Assembly: GCA_039105265.1 (NCBI GenBank)
Contig: JAPFFF010000055.1
Location: 682,001 to 746,000 of the forward strand
Direction of reading: 5' to 3'
From: Tritrichomonas musculus
Lineage: Eukaryota > Parabasalia > Tritrichomonadida > Tritrichomonadidae
DNA: 64,000 nt
Below the pieces are notes generated by a model, which worked only from the letters and a program-made list of their open reading frames with translations, was not told the origin of the DNA and searched no databases. The translations under genes were made by a program, and so were the position numbers. Shown in pieces: positions 29,935 through 41,700 of this stretch. Every line of letters starts with the position of its first letter. The first letter of the stretch is position 1.

Positions 29935-30822
29935 TTACCTAAAAATGTAGCAAGCAACTAATTGAATCCTAGAAGGTTCATATACAGCATATTCCCAATC
30001 AGAATTCTGATCATTGCGACGTAAAACGCTATCGCAATTGAATTGATTGACTTGCTCCAAATTGAGCTTTGTTTTCGGGCCCTCAACAACCAACGCTGTT
30101 CCCATGTCAACATTTGCAACTATTAAACTATTTGCAAGTTTAGTATCTATTATTGCAGCTCTGTAAATTGCAGTTTGCTTATTATCAGCGAAATATATTG
30201 CAGATCCATACATTCCGAAAACTTTTTGAGTGAATTTATTTGATTTTATGATTTCTTCAGCATCTTCAGTTGAAGTTGAATAATACAAAGTCATTTTACC
30301 GAGGTACATTGTTCCACTGTGATTTGAATTTAGTATTGTTTTGTGGATTGATTCATTTTGGCCGTTATAATAAACCGATTGAATTGAATCAAAATTAAAA
30401 TTGACACTTGGCGTCGGATTCAAAGAATAATTGGTTCGAAATAAAAGTGCTTGTGGTGAATTTACAACTACTTCACCATTTTCATCAGTTGGCAGGGCTG
30501 AGTAATCTTTGAGGATCTGTTCATAAATATCATTAGACTGTTTAGCTTTTTTAATTTGCGATTGAGATCGGATATCTCTCTTTAATGTACTCCTTATCAA
30601 TTTTCTTATCTCTGTTGAATGACATTTGCTTAATTCAGTATTTTTTGATTTTCTATGTGTTTTGGGTTTGGGTATTTTGTTAATGTTTTCATTTGACTGT
30701 TTAATATTTTCTTTTGATAAATTAGAAAATCTGGATAGATTTTCATTATTTGATGTATTCAACGATTTCGATGAAACACTCAAATTGGGATTTCCATCTG
30801 CTTTATGATGAAGATCTGACAT
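29935..30822 (-). CDS. PARP/Gig2-like ADP-ribosyltransferase with disordered N-terminus
   Basis: 295 residues from ATG 30820-30822. Residues 1-~115 are Ser/Asn/Lys-rich and probably disordered (SVSSKSLNTSNNENLS, KPKTHRKSKN). The C-terminal ~140 residues show a compact ART fold: GKMTLYYSTSTEDAEEIIKS, FGMYGSAIYFADNKQTAIYR, VANVDMGTALVVEGP, and DWEYAVYEPSRIQLVACYIF. This order (HGT-like strand, G-G-xIYFA, then EYxVYxPSRI) resembles the small Gig2-type PARP-like transferases. The first catalytic position is Tyr (LYYS) rather than His, while the Tyr of IYFA and the Glu of WEY are present, so activity is uncertain. No partner gene is adjacent. Confidence 0.7.
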   Translation of the reverse strand: MSDLHHKADGNPNLSVSSKSLNTSNNENLSRFSNLSKENIKQSNENINKIPKPKTHRKSKNTELSKCHSTEIRKLIRSTLKRDIRSQSQIKKAKQSNDIYEQILKDYSALPTDENGEVVVNSPQALLFRTNYSLNPTPSVNFNFDSIQSVYYNGQNESIHKTILNSNHSGTMYLGKMTLYYSTSTEDAEEIIKSNKFTQKVFGMYGSAIYFADNKQTAIYRAAIIDTKLANSLIVANVDMGTALVVEGPKTKLNLEQVNQFNCDSVLRRNDQNSDWEYAVYEPSRIQLVACYIFR

Positions 30823-31614
30823 AATTAATAAATAAATTTTAAGTTGGGGAAAGTTTCAAAAGAAGATAATAATAATTCATCAATAACGAAATTTAGTTGA
30901 TATCTTTTATATTTTTGAAAACATGAAAACTTTTTCAATAGGTGTTATAAAATTTTGCTAAGTGTCCAAAATTATAGATTTATCGATTAATCAAAATTAT
31001 GCTTATATATAAATTTTACTGCAAAATAATGATATAAAATAAATATTTTAAAGTTATAATCCTTCATACATTTTTAAGATATTTTAATTTTAAAAATTGA
31101 TAAAAAAATTTTCTTAAGGGTCTCTGAATTTCTGACGGATAATAAAATTTTTTTTATAAAAATCAATATTTTTCATTTGAATGAAAAATATTGGGATATG
31201 AAATATTTTTATGAGTGGTACCTTCATTTTACTTGATTTTATATACAGCTAATTTTTATCGTAATGGAACTAAATTTACTACAATAAGGAAAAAATAGAA
31301 AAAAATATAACCATTTTTTGTAAAAAACGTAAATAATTGAAAAAATATTGTAACACAATTTTTGAATAGTAAATATTTATTTCAAATAAATAAATAAATA
31401 AAATGATTTTAATATAAAAAACTGAGATATAACAATATTTTAAAAACATTGAAATTGAAAGGTAAAATATTTAGCCATTACAATAAGCTTATTGTATTAA
31501 AATTTGATTATTTATTTGGCAGCTTAAGGCTAAAATAATCTGCCTTATAATAGGTCAATATAAACGGTTATGTAAAATTAAAAAAAAAATCGAATAAGTA
31601 TTCAATTTTAATTG

Positions 31615-31746
31615 ACCATAGGGAAGGCCAAAAAAAGCGGTATACGAAAAAATCGACGGTTTTTCGTATAAGAAACCGTTTTTATTCACCATATTGAAGG
31701 CCAAAAAAAAAGCGGTATACGAAAAAATTGAAAGGTTTTCGTATAA
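31615..31746. repeat. Direct repeat of a palindromic unit
   Basis: Two ~66-bp units, each GAAGGCCAAAAAAAGCGGTA followed by a TATACGAAAAA...TTTTTCGTATA palindrome (~31639-31665 and ~31708-31744). The palindromes could extrude hairpins. An open frame across them on the minus strand is a by-product of the repeat. Confidence 0.75.
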
Positions 31747-32213
31747 AAATTCATTCAATTTTGAGCTTTTTTGAGATTTTTTTAATCGTTAGACGATAAT
31801 ATTTAACTGAAATTTTAATGATCGTGATTTATATATTTTTCAATTATTTATGATCGAAAAAAATATTTTCTAAACGTTAAAATTTAATTAAAAAAGTTAC
31901 TTTTAAAAGATTAAAAAATTATTAAAAAAATTAGCAAAAAACTATGTTTTTTAAAAGTATTTTTCATTTTCCACGATAAGACAAACTATAATTGAGAGGT
32001 CTGTTTCGTTTAAATTTATGCTGTAATTTTATAGGTGTGTAAACTTTTCTCTCTCTTACATTTTCATTTATATTAATAATATATAAATTATTATTACTGA
32101 AAGGCTTATGTAATATATTTTTCATATTATATATAAACCTTGGTATATTTGTAAGGCAAATTTTTTATTGGAGATTCTGCAAATCTGTTAAACTTTTTTT
32201 TTTTTGATTTTTA

Positions 32214-32265
32214 AAAATCGTCGTTTCGACTTCATATTGAAAATCGTCGTTTCGACTTCATATTG
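32214..32265 (+). repeat. Perfect 26-bp tandem duplication
   Basis: AAAATCGTCGTTTCGACTTC plus ATATTG occurs twice back to back without mismatch, 26 bp each. It is intergenic, with no known function. Confidence 0.85.
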
Positions 32266-33375
32266 AAATATTATATAGTATATTGGTTTTTAAGCAAGTT
32301 TTATATAGACCAAAAAAAAATCTATCGTAAGGGAAAAACATTATTCATGTTTTAAAAATCTAAGTTATCAAAAAGTTTAACTTTTCAGAACTAACGTACG
32401 AATTTTAATTCTAAACGTTTTTACATGTTTGATAGAAGTGGTGTAAATACACAGAAATAAATCGATTTATCGACAAATGAAAGAAAAATATCAAAGTATA
32501 AAAATAATTCAAAAAGTTGACAAATTGAACGATAATTTATTTTCACTACTCAATTTTTTTTATTTTATTCATTTTTTATTCTGAATTTACTTATGTATTT
32601 AGTTATTTTGGAAATGAAATTTCATTATATTAAAGATAATAGTCTATTTTATTATTAAAATTTAATAATAAAATATCATAGAACCTCCAAACATCATTAA
32701 AATACATAAATATCATAATTAATTGATTTTTTCTGCAGATAAATAATTATATTTGCTTGGTATGATTATATATAACAATTATTTGTTATTATTTTTCCGA
32801 AAACTTTGATTTTTAATAAACATAATAATTCATGAAATTATTATCTTTTCAACTCCAAAATGAAAATACTATATTTAACATGCTTTATTAAATAAATATA
32901 TATTAAAAAAATTATATTTTGTAATAAAAATTCCGTATCAACAAAACATTAATTATAATATAATAGAATTATTAACACCAATCGTGGTACAAAATAAAAT
33001 ATCAATGTAAATAAACACTCAACAGAAAAGAATATTCCCCAGGATTTCAAAAATAAAAAATGTGATTTGGAAATTTATAAGTCTACTATAAGTTTTATTT
33101 AAAAGATATAATATCATTTTATCATTTAGCACTAAAATAAAATATCAAAACTATTAATTTACAAGTCCTTTGGATGATCAAAAAAAAACATCATTAGGAC
33201 TTTATTTCATCACACTTGAAATAATTATGTAATGTATCATTATGGATTATATTATCTAATATAAATAATCAATATATTTAAAAAATATTGTTTTTTCTTG
33301 TTTTTATAATAAGATATAAATGTTTTTTTAAGGCTTCTTAACGTACGAAAAACGGTTACCCGTGCTCCTTTTTTT

Positions 33376-33436
33376 TAAATGGAATCAACACTAGCTTGAT
33401 ATCTAGACATGTAAAAAAGAGAATAATAAAAATGTC
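33376..33436 (-). pseudogene. LRR_5 gene relic
   Basis: About 60 bp (AATGGAATCAACACTAGCTT...GATATCTAGACATGTAAAAA) match the minus-strand LRR coding sequence at ~38126-38180 (GATGGAATCAAAGCTAGCTT...). The matching part of the live gene encodes PSKIKKIA/LALIDIKRRAFI-type LRR sequence. It lies just beyond the stop of the ubiquitin-LRR gene and probably marks a lost neighbouring or longer LRR gene. Confidence 0.5.
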
Positions 33437-33464
33437 AATAATTATATGATTTAATAAGTTAAAA

Positions 33465-34757
33465 TTATTCATTTTTATGCCAATAATTTTGAGTTAAACA
33501 TGAAGGAACAGGGATGTTTTGAATTGAAGTGTTTTCAAATGCATCTTGTTCAATATATTGGAGTTTTGAATCATTTTCAATTTCTACATGTTGAAGTTTT
33601 TTGCATGAAGAAAAAGCACATTTTCCAATATATGTCACTTTTGAAGGAATTGTAATTTTTTCAATTTCTGTTGTTGAAAATGAAAAAGATTCAATTCGTT
33701 CAATGAATGATGGAATTTCAACTTTTTTTATATCTCTTCGTACGAAATGAACTGTATCATATGTTTCATTTGAATCATTATTTTTTTTACCAATAATCAT
33801 TTTATTATTGAGATACATGAAATATCGATTATTTGGCATGACTCCAACATTGGTCAATCTTGATGTTCCATTACACCAACCTTCTTCGAGAACAGACATT
33901 TTGGATGGAATAAACAATTTTTCAATTGATGATTCAACAAATGCATTCTTTTCAATGATCCTAACTTCAGAATCAAGAGGAAATTGAACAGATTTGATTG
34001 TATTTGAACCTTTAAATGCACCTGATGAAATACATGTTATAATGTATTCTTTATTGTTATATAAAATCGATGTTGGAATATAAACATCTTCATCATTTCT
34101 TTCATTCCTAATTAATTTTGCTGTTCGTTCTTCAACATTTAATTCATAAATTAAATCTTTAATACTGGCTTTTTTCAATGGAATGCTTTGCAAATCATTT
34201 GATATTTGTGAAATATTCGATTTGTTTCTAATGATATCCTCCCAATTAATATCGGGATTGATTGTTTTCAAATATTTAATCCCTTTCTTATATATGAGTG
34301 ACCACATATGAAAACATTCTTTCTTACATCTGAACATATATGTTAAACTTGCCATTGTTCCAAATATTATATCTTCACCACAATCAAAAGTCTTATTTAA
34401 GCACCAATTTTGAACATTTTCAATAATATTTTGGAATTTCTTACATTGCAATATTTTTGGAATATATTTCCAGCAACCATTTACCATTTGCTCAGAAACA
34501 ATTGAAAGTAAATTATATGATTCTCCAGATACATAATTTCTTTTAGGATATCTGGAAAGTGATGTACTTGCTTGTGTTTCTCTTCCTCCACCGCGCAATC
34601 GAAGAACCAAGAATATAGTTGAATTGTTAATTATATTGTAATCTTTAAGAGTATATCCTTTTTCCAATTGTTTTCCTGCGAAAAGTACTCTTTGCTGATC
34701 TGGAGGAATTCCTTCAATCGCATAGAGTTTTTTTTTTAACATTTTCAATATTTTCAT
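33465..34757 (-). CDS. 3' part of VIT-vWA-ubiquitin-LRR gene (ubiquitin, vWA C-terminal region, LRR_5)
   Basis: The ORF opens inside a ubiquitin domain: [40 protein letters not shown] (human ubiquitin: [17 protein letters not shown]... [10 protein letters not shown]). The first ~20 ubiquitin residues ([20 protein letters not shown]) are at the end of the overlapping ORF 34714-36543, in another frame. After RLRGGG comes [17 protein letters not shown]...[17 protein letters not shown] sequence like the C-terminal region of VIT-vWA proteins, then ~200 residues of BspA-like LRR_5 repeats ([40 protein letters not shown]). The two ORFs are one gene split by one base in an A10 run at ~34728-34737. 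The apparent ATG at 34757 is internal and not a real start. Confidence 0.8.
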   Translation of the reverse strand: MKILKMLKKKLYAIEGIPPDQQRVLFAGKQLEKGYTLKDYNIINNSTIFLVLRLRGGGRETQASTSLSRYPKRNYVSGESYNLLSIVSEQMVNGCWKYIPKILQCKKFQNIIENVQNWCLNKTFDCGEDIIFGTMASLTYMFRCKKECFHMWSLIYKKGIKYLKTINPDINWEDIIRNKSNISQISNDLQSIPLKKASIKDLIYELNVEERTAKLIRNERNDEDVYIPTSILYNNKEYIITCISSGAFKGSNTIKSVQFPLDSEVRIIEKNAFVESSIEKLFIPSKMSVLEEGWCNGTSRLTNVGVMPNNRYFMYLNNKMIIGKKNNDSNETYDTVHFVRRDIKKVEIPSFIERIESFSFSTTEIEKITIPSKVTYIGKCAFSSCKKLQHVEIENDSKLQYIEQDAFENTSIQNIPVPSCLTQNYWHKNE

Positions 34758-36543
34758 TTGGATTTAAAAAGATTTCTAACCTTTTTCCTAATAATGTTTT
34801 GACATAAATCTTGTATTTATTTTGATTTTCTTTTTCAATCAATGATTTTATTCTTTCTTTCTCTTCATCTGATTTGTATTCTTGTGTGCCAATTAAGCCT
34901 GTGTATGGTGTGAGAATTTCATATCCAATTGAGAGTTTTGTTATGGTTGATTTAACTTCATCTGTTTGTTCTAAATTCCTCAAATATTTGATGTTTTCAT
35001 TATTAAATAAATATTCAAGACTTCGTCGTGCGCTCGAATTCGAAGGTAATGTTTTCATTTTCACAATTTTTTGTTCGGAATTACCTTCAACATCAATGAT
35101 GATGTGAGTGTTGTCTTTAAATTCTTCAGAAGATTTGAAATAAACTGTGGCAGGAATTCCAGGTGAGAATTGATGATAAGATAAAGGTGGCAATATTTCA
35201 ACTGTCTCATCATTTTCAATTGATATGTCAACTTTGCATAAACCATTCAAACTTTCTGACAACTGATTGATCACTTTCGATCTCATGTCATCTCCTGAAA
35301 GAACAAAATCTACAAATCCTTTCCCTGCTCTTCCAATACCTTTAACAAGATCCTTATCAACTCCATAACCGATTCCAATTGCACTACTCATTGTTGTATT
35401 TGAATTCCTTTCAACAATTGAGATCACTTCACTTGGATCAAACACACAACCATCAGTTAAAACAAATACTCTTCGCAATTTGTTTTTTTCTGATAATTTT
35501 TTTGAAAAAACATAGTTAAGTGGATTTGATAGAATTGTTCCTCCTAAATCTGCTTTCAGTTTTTTAGCCAGCTGCAAAGCTGTGCATGCATTTGAATCTG
35601 TGTATGGAACAGGTGTATCAAAAAGAGGAATGAACTGTGAACCAAATCGAATAACATTGAAATAGCACTTTTCTGGAAGTGATTTGATGAAAAATGTCAA
35701 ACATTGAGAAGCAAGTTCGATTTCTCTTCCACTCATTGAACCAGAACAGTCAACAATAAAAATGAATTCTTCACCTGAATGATCAATTGATTCTTCGTTC
35801 ACTTCTTTGGTTGGAATGAACATCAATGATCCGTATTTGCCACAGCATGTTGCAATTTGAAAGCTTGAACTAGACATTTGACTGAAGTGTTCTGATAAAA
35901 TCGATTGATTCAAATCAATCATGATTGAAATAAAAGTTATTGAAGGTTCTAATTTGTCAATAAAATATGAAAACTTTGAAAGGTCAATTGTACCTTCAGG
36001 ATTTGAAGAAATTGAATTTTCATTTAATTGAAGAGATTGAAAATTTAATGAGAATTTGAAATTTGAACATTTCATTATTTCATCATATTTTGTTCCAGGA
36101 TAAGTAATAGGGAAGAAGATACCGATATTGTTCTCCGATATATAAGTGACAGGAAGTTCAAAATTGACTGAGATTGTAACAAGCTGTTTTGATAAAATGT
36201 TTGGTATGTCAATACTCGCATATGAATCATCACCAACACCAAAAATTGCCTGCTCATTGTTGCTAACTTTTTGTTCAAAAATTTCTTTCGCTTCATTAAC
36301 TTCCATTAACTTTAGAACAAATGGATTTTCATCGATTTTCACTTGGAAATCATGCAAGCATATTTTACTATTTTCGTTTTTACCAATTAAAAGTTTGAAA
36401 TTGTCTAATTTAGAATTTTGATTAAAGAATTTCATTTCAATTCGACCAGCGAAAAAAGAGCCATTAATTTCTCCTTCAATTTCTACTTGTGAAGGATCAA
36501 TAATTCTTAAATCAATTTCACTTCGTGCTGAAAACAATGACAT
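34714..36543 (-). CDS. 5' part of the VIT-vWA-ubiquitin-LRR gene (VIT and vWA domains)
   Basis: 609 residues from ATG 36541-36543. The VIT domain covers ~10-125 ([40 protein letters not shown]). The vWA domain covers ~255-430 with an intact [16 protein letters not shown], the Thr of [10 protein letters not shown], and LTDGCVFD. Then comes a VWA-associated beta region and [20 protein letters not shown], closely matching TGYIGIIEQ in the gene at 20364-22592. The last residues begin a ubiquitin domain ([20 protein letters not shown]) and run off-frame at an A10 tract to a quick stop. With nine As the frame would continue into 33465-34757, giving a ~1,020-residue protein: VIT, vWA, ubiquitin, VWA C-terminal region, LRR. 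The break may be a mutation, an assembly error or slippage. Confidence 0.88.
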   Translation of the reverse strand: MSLFSARSEIDLRIIDPSQVEIEGEINGSFFAGRIEMKFFNQNSKLDNFKLLIGKNENSKICLHDFQVKIDENPFVLKLMEVNEAKEIFEQKVSNNEQAIFGVGDDSYASIDIPNILSKQLVTISVNFELPVTYISENNIGIFFPITYPGTKYDEIMKCSNFKFSLNFQSLQLNENSISSNPEGTIDLSKFSYFIDKLEPSITFISIMIDLNQSILSEHFSQMSSSSFQIATCCGKYGSLMFIPTKEVNEESIDHSGEEFIFIVDCSGSMSGREIELASQCLTFFIKSLPEKCYFNVIRFGSQFIPLFDTPVPYTDSNACTALQLAKKLKADLGGTILSNPLNYVFSKKLSEKNKLRRVFVLTDGCVFDPSEVISIVERNSNTTMSSAIGIGYGVDKDLVKGIGRAGKGFVDFVLSGDDMRSKVINQLSESLNGLCKVDISIENDETVEILPPLSYHQFSPGIPATVYFKSSEEFKDNTHIIIDVEGNSEQKIVKMKTLPSNSSARRSLEYLFNNENIKYLRNLEQTDEVKSTITKLSIGYEILTPYTGLIGTQEYKSDEEKERIKSLIEKENQNKYKIYVKTLLGKRLEIFLNPNENIENVKKKTLCD

Positions 36544-36550
36544 ATAATGA
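36544..36550 (-). promoter_or_regulatory. Initiator-like element of the VIT-vWA-ubiquitin gene
   Basis: TTTCATTAT directly precedes the ATG on the minus strand, matching TCA-Py-(T/A) with essentially no 5' leader, as is common in trichomonads. Supports the 36543 start. Confidence 0.5.
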
Positions 36551-37065
36551 AATTAAAATTTTGAATAATCTTTCAATTATTTTTTTTATCTCAAATTTTG
36601 AATTTTCTTTCAATCCAAGAGGAGGTTCATTTGAAAAGTTCTGAATTTTTAATAATCTTCGCAAAAAATAAAAAATTCAAAAAGATTTCTGTGAAACCGT
36701 AAATGTCCCAACGGTTATATGCCTTTTTCTATTTTTTTTTGAAGATATTTGGTTATTTGTCAAAAGTAAAAATAACCGTCCGGTTAATTTTTGTGCTAAA
36801 ACAAAATTTTGTATGATACTAAAGAAAATTAAAAATCGTTTTCAATGAGTTAATTCAAAATATTCTGGCGGTCCAAGAGAATATGAGTGGTCCAAAATAT
36901 TTCATCTTACAGTATCTTGAAATCACACAAAAGTATCCAAAAAGACCCACACTCATAAAGTAATATATTTTACTTTCATAATATAATAATATCATCTATC
37001 GTTATATATAATGATATATAATGATATAATTAATATAATATAAAAACGATATATATATAACAAAA
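36551..37065. other. Intergenic, nothing firm
   Basis: About 515 bp between two co-directional LRR-bearing genes. Two CGGTTA/TAACCG words occur (36713-36718 and around 36774), a form resembling Myb-recognition elements, but two hits could be chance. No repeat or ORF. Confidence 0.45.
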
Positions 37066-38622
37066 CTAAGATATAATAATTTTTGGGTTTTTTGAAATCA
37101 TAAGAATTGCTTTTTTACAATTTTCAAATATGTTCTTTCCATTGCATTCTAGTTCATAGTTTTCATTAATTTCAATGATTTGGAGATCTTTACATTCTGA
37201 AAATGCATTTTCTCCAATATGATTAACATCTGGTGGTATAACCATATTATTAATCAAAGTTTCTGAGAACGCCAACTTGCCAATAAATGAAAGCTCCGAA
37301 TAATATGGGATTTCAACATTTTTTAGTTTATTACAACCCAAAAAAGCGCAATCACAAATGTGAGTAACATGAAGTGGAATTTTGATACTCTCAATTGATG
37401 ACCAGCTGAATGCATCTCTGCCAATTATTTTCAGATTTGAATTTTTTGGAAATTTCACTTCACGGAGATTTTTACAAAAGTAAAAAGTTTTTTCACAAAT
37501 TTCGGTGATGTGATGTGAAATTGTGAAACTCTCAATTGATGTCCAACAAAATGCGCTTTTTCCAATTTTGTGTAGTTCAGAATTATCTGGAATTTTTATC
37601 CCACGAAGATTTCTACATAACGAAAAAGCATTGTCACAAATTTCAGTGAGATGAGGTGAAATTGTGATGTATTCAATTTTTGAGTAGGCAAAGGCACATG
37701 AATCAATCCTTTTGATAAATGAAGGAATTGAACAGAATCTGATATCTCTACAAGCAAAAATAATAGAATCAAATGTGTCACTTTTTATATCAGTTTTTCT
37801 AATGATGAATTTTTTCTCAAAATAAGAAATATTTTGTTGGCTATTTTTCTTGATTTTGATGCTTTTTAATCCAACCGTTTGATTGCACCATCCATCTCCG
37901 AATTTTTCAATGCTAGATGGAATTGTGATGCTTTCAATATTATGACTAGAAAAGGCTGCTTTTGATATTGTCTTTAATTTTGATTTCCTTGGAATTTGAA
38001 TATTCCTAAGCTTATGGCAAAAGAAAAAGGTGCCTTCAGAAATTTCATTGATGTGATGCGAAATTGTGATGCTTTCAATTTTTGAATAGGCAAATGCATA
38101 TGATGCGATTTTTTTGATTTTTGATGGAATCAAAGCTAGCTTGATATCTCGACGTGCAAAAATAAGAACATCAAAGATGTCACTTTTTTGATCTGATTTT
38201 CCAACGATGAAATTGCCTTCAAAACAAATATTTTTAGATTTTTTGTTTTCAACAATTTGTATTTGTTCTAAATCATGAGTCCCGAGCAGCCATCCTTCCT
38301 TGAGCTCAGTGATACTTGATGGTATTGTAAGGCTTTTAATGGAAGAATTGGCAAATGCAGCTCTTTCAATTATTCTAATTTCTGAATCATTTGGAAATCG
38401 AATTGAGTTGATTATGTCAGAAGATTCAAATGCATCTTTCATAATACATGTAATTAAGTATTCTTGCTTTTTATATTTAATTGATCGAGGAATAATAATA
38501 TCACCCTCTGCAGATTCATTACCGACCACGGATGCTATTTTTTCTTCATTATTTAAAACAAAAAGCAGATTTTTTTCTATTATTATTTCATTTTGGTCTA
38601 TCAATTTTTCGTTAATTGTCAT
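37066..38622 (-). CDS. BspA-like LRR_5 protein
   Basis: From the ATG at 38620-38622 (MTINEKLIDQNEI...) this is 518 residues. It opens with the trichomonad LRR-protein lead (FVLNNEEKIASVVG, IIIPRSIKYKKQEYLITCI) and then has ~17 LRR_5 repeats of ~23 residues: xxSxIxSITIPSxIxxIxxxAF with ADAFxxCxxLRxIxIP spacing. Examples are IESITISHHINEISEGTFFF and LREVKFPKNSNLKIIGRDAF. The frame is open further upstream to ~38790 but has a TTG first, and an ATG at 38757 overlaps the divergent ankyrin start; the 38622 ATG leaves a 136-bp shared promoter and is preferred. BspA-like proteins in trichomonads are surface or cytosolic ligand-binding proteins; no signal peptide exists with this start. Confidence 0.85.
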   Translation of the reverse strand: MTINEKLIDQNEIIIEKNLLFVLNNEEKIASVVGNESAEGDIIIPRSIKYKKQEYLITCIMKDAFESSDIINSIRFPNDSEIRIIERAAFANSSIKSLTIPSSITELKEGWLLGTHDLEQIQIVENKKSKNICFEGNFIVGKSDQKSDIFDVLIFARRDIKLALIPSKIKKIASYAFAYSKIESITISHHINEISEGTFFFCHKLRNIQIPRKSKLKTISKAAFSSHNIESITIPSSIEKFGDGWCNQTVGLKSIKIKKNSQQNISYFEKKFIIRKTDIKSDTFDSIIFACRDIRFCSIPSFIKRIDSCAFAYSKIEYITISPHLTEICDNAFSLCRNLRGIKIPDNSELHKIGKSAFCWTSIESFTISHHITEICEKTFYFCKNLREVKFPKNSNLKIIGRDAFSWSSIESIKIPLHVTHICDCAFLGCNKLKNVEIPYYSELSFIGKLAFSETLINNMVIPPDVNHIGENAFSECKDLQIIEINENYELECNGKNIFENCKKAILMISKNPKIIIS

Positions 38623-38758
38623 TTTGGATAAAAAGGATTTATTGGGCCATTTATTAAAAGAAAAAGTTTGTTTATTTTTTGATTTCAACAAATCAAGTAA
38701 AAAAAGTATGAACGGTATACTTAATCCCAATATTGGTATTCCTGAGAAGAATATCATT
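38623..38758. promoter_or_regulatory. Bidirectional promoter between LRR and ankyrin genes
   Basis: 136 bp separate the preferred start codons. The plus side has TCATTATG at 38754-38761, where the initiator overlaps the ATG; the minus side has AATCCTTTTTATCC just before ATG 38622, containing a CCTTT word like the Trichomonas M5 core motif. Confidence 0.45.
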
Positions 38759-41700
38759 ATGTTTTGTAAAAAAGCAAAAAATATCCACAAGAATATCTGG
38801 AATCAAAATAAAAATAATCATTCATCCTCTCAAAATCTATTTTTATTATCTGATGAAAGCGAATTCCCACTTTTTGAAATTATACCCAAGCAATTTACCA
38901 TATCCACCAAAGATGGGGAAAGTCATTTTAATCTTGAATTGCTCATAAACACAAGTCCTGTTATTTCCGACCATATCGAAGCCAATCCAAATGAACTCCA
39001 ATATCATCTTAATATTTCTGATGAGGAAAATGTTCTTGGAAAATTTGAACAATTATATTTAGGCAAAACGGTTATTTTCGATGAAGATGAGTTACCAATT
39101 TCACAGCGAATTACGAAAATTCTTCAAATTAAAAACTGTCCCAATTATCTGAAGCCTGAAAGCTTACGTTATAATAATGAAATTGATTCAAATGGGAATT
39201 ATAGTTCGAATAATTCAGACTTAAATTCAGGTGTTGAAATCTATCCAAAATGGTTCATTAACTTCTTACAAAAAGAAGAGTTGCAAACCTTTACAATTAA
39301 AACAAAAAGAAAAGAATACAAATGTAACATCTTTGGCATTTATGCATCCAATATCATCAGCCAAATTCTAGAAAAAGATTCAACAACAAGTGAATATTTT
39401 TACGATTTTGAAGATGAATTTGATGAATTTCAATTGATTTGTAATCTTTTCAATTTTAAGAACGTTGACATAACCAATGACAACATGGATGTATTGAAAG
39501 AAATGGCAGAAAGTCTACAAATCACTTATATAACAAAACAGATCGATAATTTTATTAATAAATATGAGAATTTCACACAAAAAGTGGATGAACAACATAC
39601 AATTATCGATTCAATTGACAACTTGTTTAGTTTGTTATACAACATCAGAATGCATGGTATTCAAAAAGTTGCAATTTCAATAGCTAATTCACAATGGTCT
39701 CAAACTGAAGAAAATGTTCAAGAATTGGCTGCTTTTATTCTTCAAGTTGTGGAAGCGAGTTCTTTATTGCATAAAGAAATGACAGAATTATTGATTCAAT
39801 TAAATGAAGAAGCGAATGATTCAAATAAACTGAAAATATTATTGCCATTCATCGTTAACAAATTAATGACTCTTTACATGAAGTATCAATATCCAATTCG
39901 GAATAATATAGACGATTATTTGGGTAGACAACATGAATATATTATTATTAATGAGTCAAGTAGCATGTCAGTTTACTTTTTCATTTTCTTTTTGTACAAA
40001 AAAGGAATAATATCAAAAGAAGAAATCACTGACAATTTGAAATGTTATTATAGCTGTCGAAATAGATATTTAAATGTTTTCTTCCTGCCAGAAATAGTTG
40101 AATTGAAACAAAAACCATTACATATAATAAAATGCCTAAATGATGGCAAATTTAGCTTTGAATCAAGTAATATCAATAAATATAATAATTTTGAACAAAG
40201 TGAAGACATTTTTACTTTGTTTATTAATAAATATTGGCCTGATAAAATTGACCTTTATAAAAAAATGCTTGATAATATGGAGCCTGATGATGAATTAACA
40301 AAATCATTACGTTATGATGATGTTGATAAATTACAATTAATTATTAATCAAAATGGAATTGATATTCCTAATGCCGTTGTTCCTTATAACATCTTTGATG
40401 ATTTGAGTGAAAATATAACTATCATTAATTATGCTGCTTATTGTGGAGCACTTAAATGCTTTAAATATTTGTTATTAAATAATGGGTTGATTGATTATTC
40501 ATCACTCTATTTCGCTCTTTATGGAGGCAACATTGAAATTATTAAAATTGTTGATCAAAGACATCTTGTCGATGATATTGCAAACAACCATAATAATAAT
40601 AATGAAAACAGAATTATTGGTCTTAAAAATCCTGATAATAACTATATTACAAAAATTGTTAATGGTAAGCAATTTTACGTTCCTAATTATACCAGTGATG
40701 ATTTGATAATTGATTCAGCAATTAGAATGCATAGAAATGATCTTTTCGATTGGCTTTTTGAGAAAAGATTCATAAGTAAAGGGAAAGTTGGTAATGAATT
40801 GGATAAAATAGCTTCTGTTTCTGTTGCTAATGGAAATGCTCATTCATTGATTGAAATATTTGATAAAGGAGCCAATATTTCAGCGAATTTAATTTTTTCA
40901 GCTGCACAAAAAGGTTTTTATAAAATAACTCAACTTCTTTTGAGCATGATTGACCAAAAGGCAAAGAATGATATCTTTAATACTATTAATTACGGGAGTT
41001 ATCATTCAGGTTATATTATAGCAAGTCAATCATCTGTTTATTTTGGAAATCTTTCGATATATAAATTGTTTTACCCAGAAATGAATGAACAAAATCGTGA
41101 AACATCTGTTTTATATGCAATTTTAATGAATCATATGAAAATCATAAATTATATCTTCGATGATCTTAAAAAATCAGATAATAAGATATCGAATTTATTT
41201 GTTAATTTGACTTTGAACGTGTCTCTTACAAAGAACACAGATGAATACTTCAATTATTTCATGAAACAATTCAAAGAAATGAAGCCATCTGCATTTTCGA
41301 TGAAACTGTTTATTAACTTATTGAATAATGCTTGTTATCATTCTAATTTTTCTGCTACAAAGACGATTACTGATTTCATTATCAAAGAAAATAAAAATTT
41401 CAATTTTTCTACAGCTTTTATAAATGCTTCTTCAGCTGGCTCTAAAAGTATTTGCCAATATTTCATAGAAAAGAAAGTTTTTATTAATTATGAGCAGATT
41501 TCTTCAAAAGTTGCAAATCTTGGTTTAATTGATGAAGCAATCTTTAAAATGATTTTCAAACATGTAAGTTCAACAGCTAAATGTAAAATTTTGGAATGCA
41601 TTAATCAAGCAATAACAAGGAAGAATAAGAAATTAATTGAATTTTTGCTGAATGAAAAAGCACCAATGAAAAATGCTTTATTTAATGCTGTTTCTACGCA

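Larger units (their letters stand above)
30823..33375. other. 2.5-kb gene-free stretch with short tandem repeats
   Basis: AT-rich DNA without coding frames. It holds a palindromic direct repeat pair at 31615-31746 and a perfect 2 x 26-bp tandem duplication at 32214-32265. The rest shows nothing recognisable. Confidence 0.6.

Noticed and set aside
36713-36780. Myb-recognition-like CGGTTA/TAACCG pair as a promoter element
   Set aside because: Short words found elsewhere in the window by chance; no positional pattern.
38300-38758. N-terminal extension of the giant ankyrin protein
   Set aside because: The 153 extra codons lie antisense to the LRR gene and read like reversed LRR sequence; the initiator TCATTATG sits at the ATG at 38759.
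38623-38790. Hydrophobic N-terminal extension of the BspA-like LRR gene
   Set aside because: The frame starts with TTG, its ATG at 38757 overlaps the divergent ankyrin start, and the Phe/Leu richness is what A-rich antisense DNA gives.
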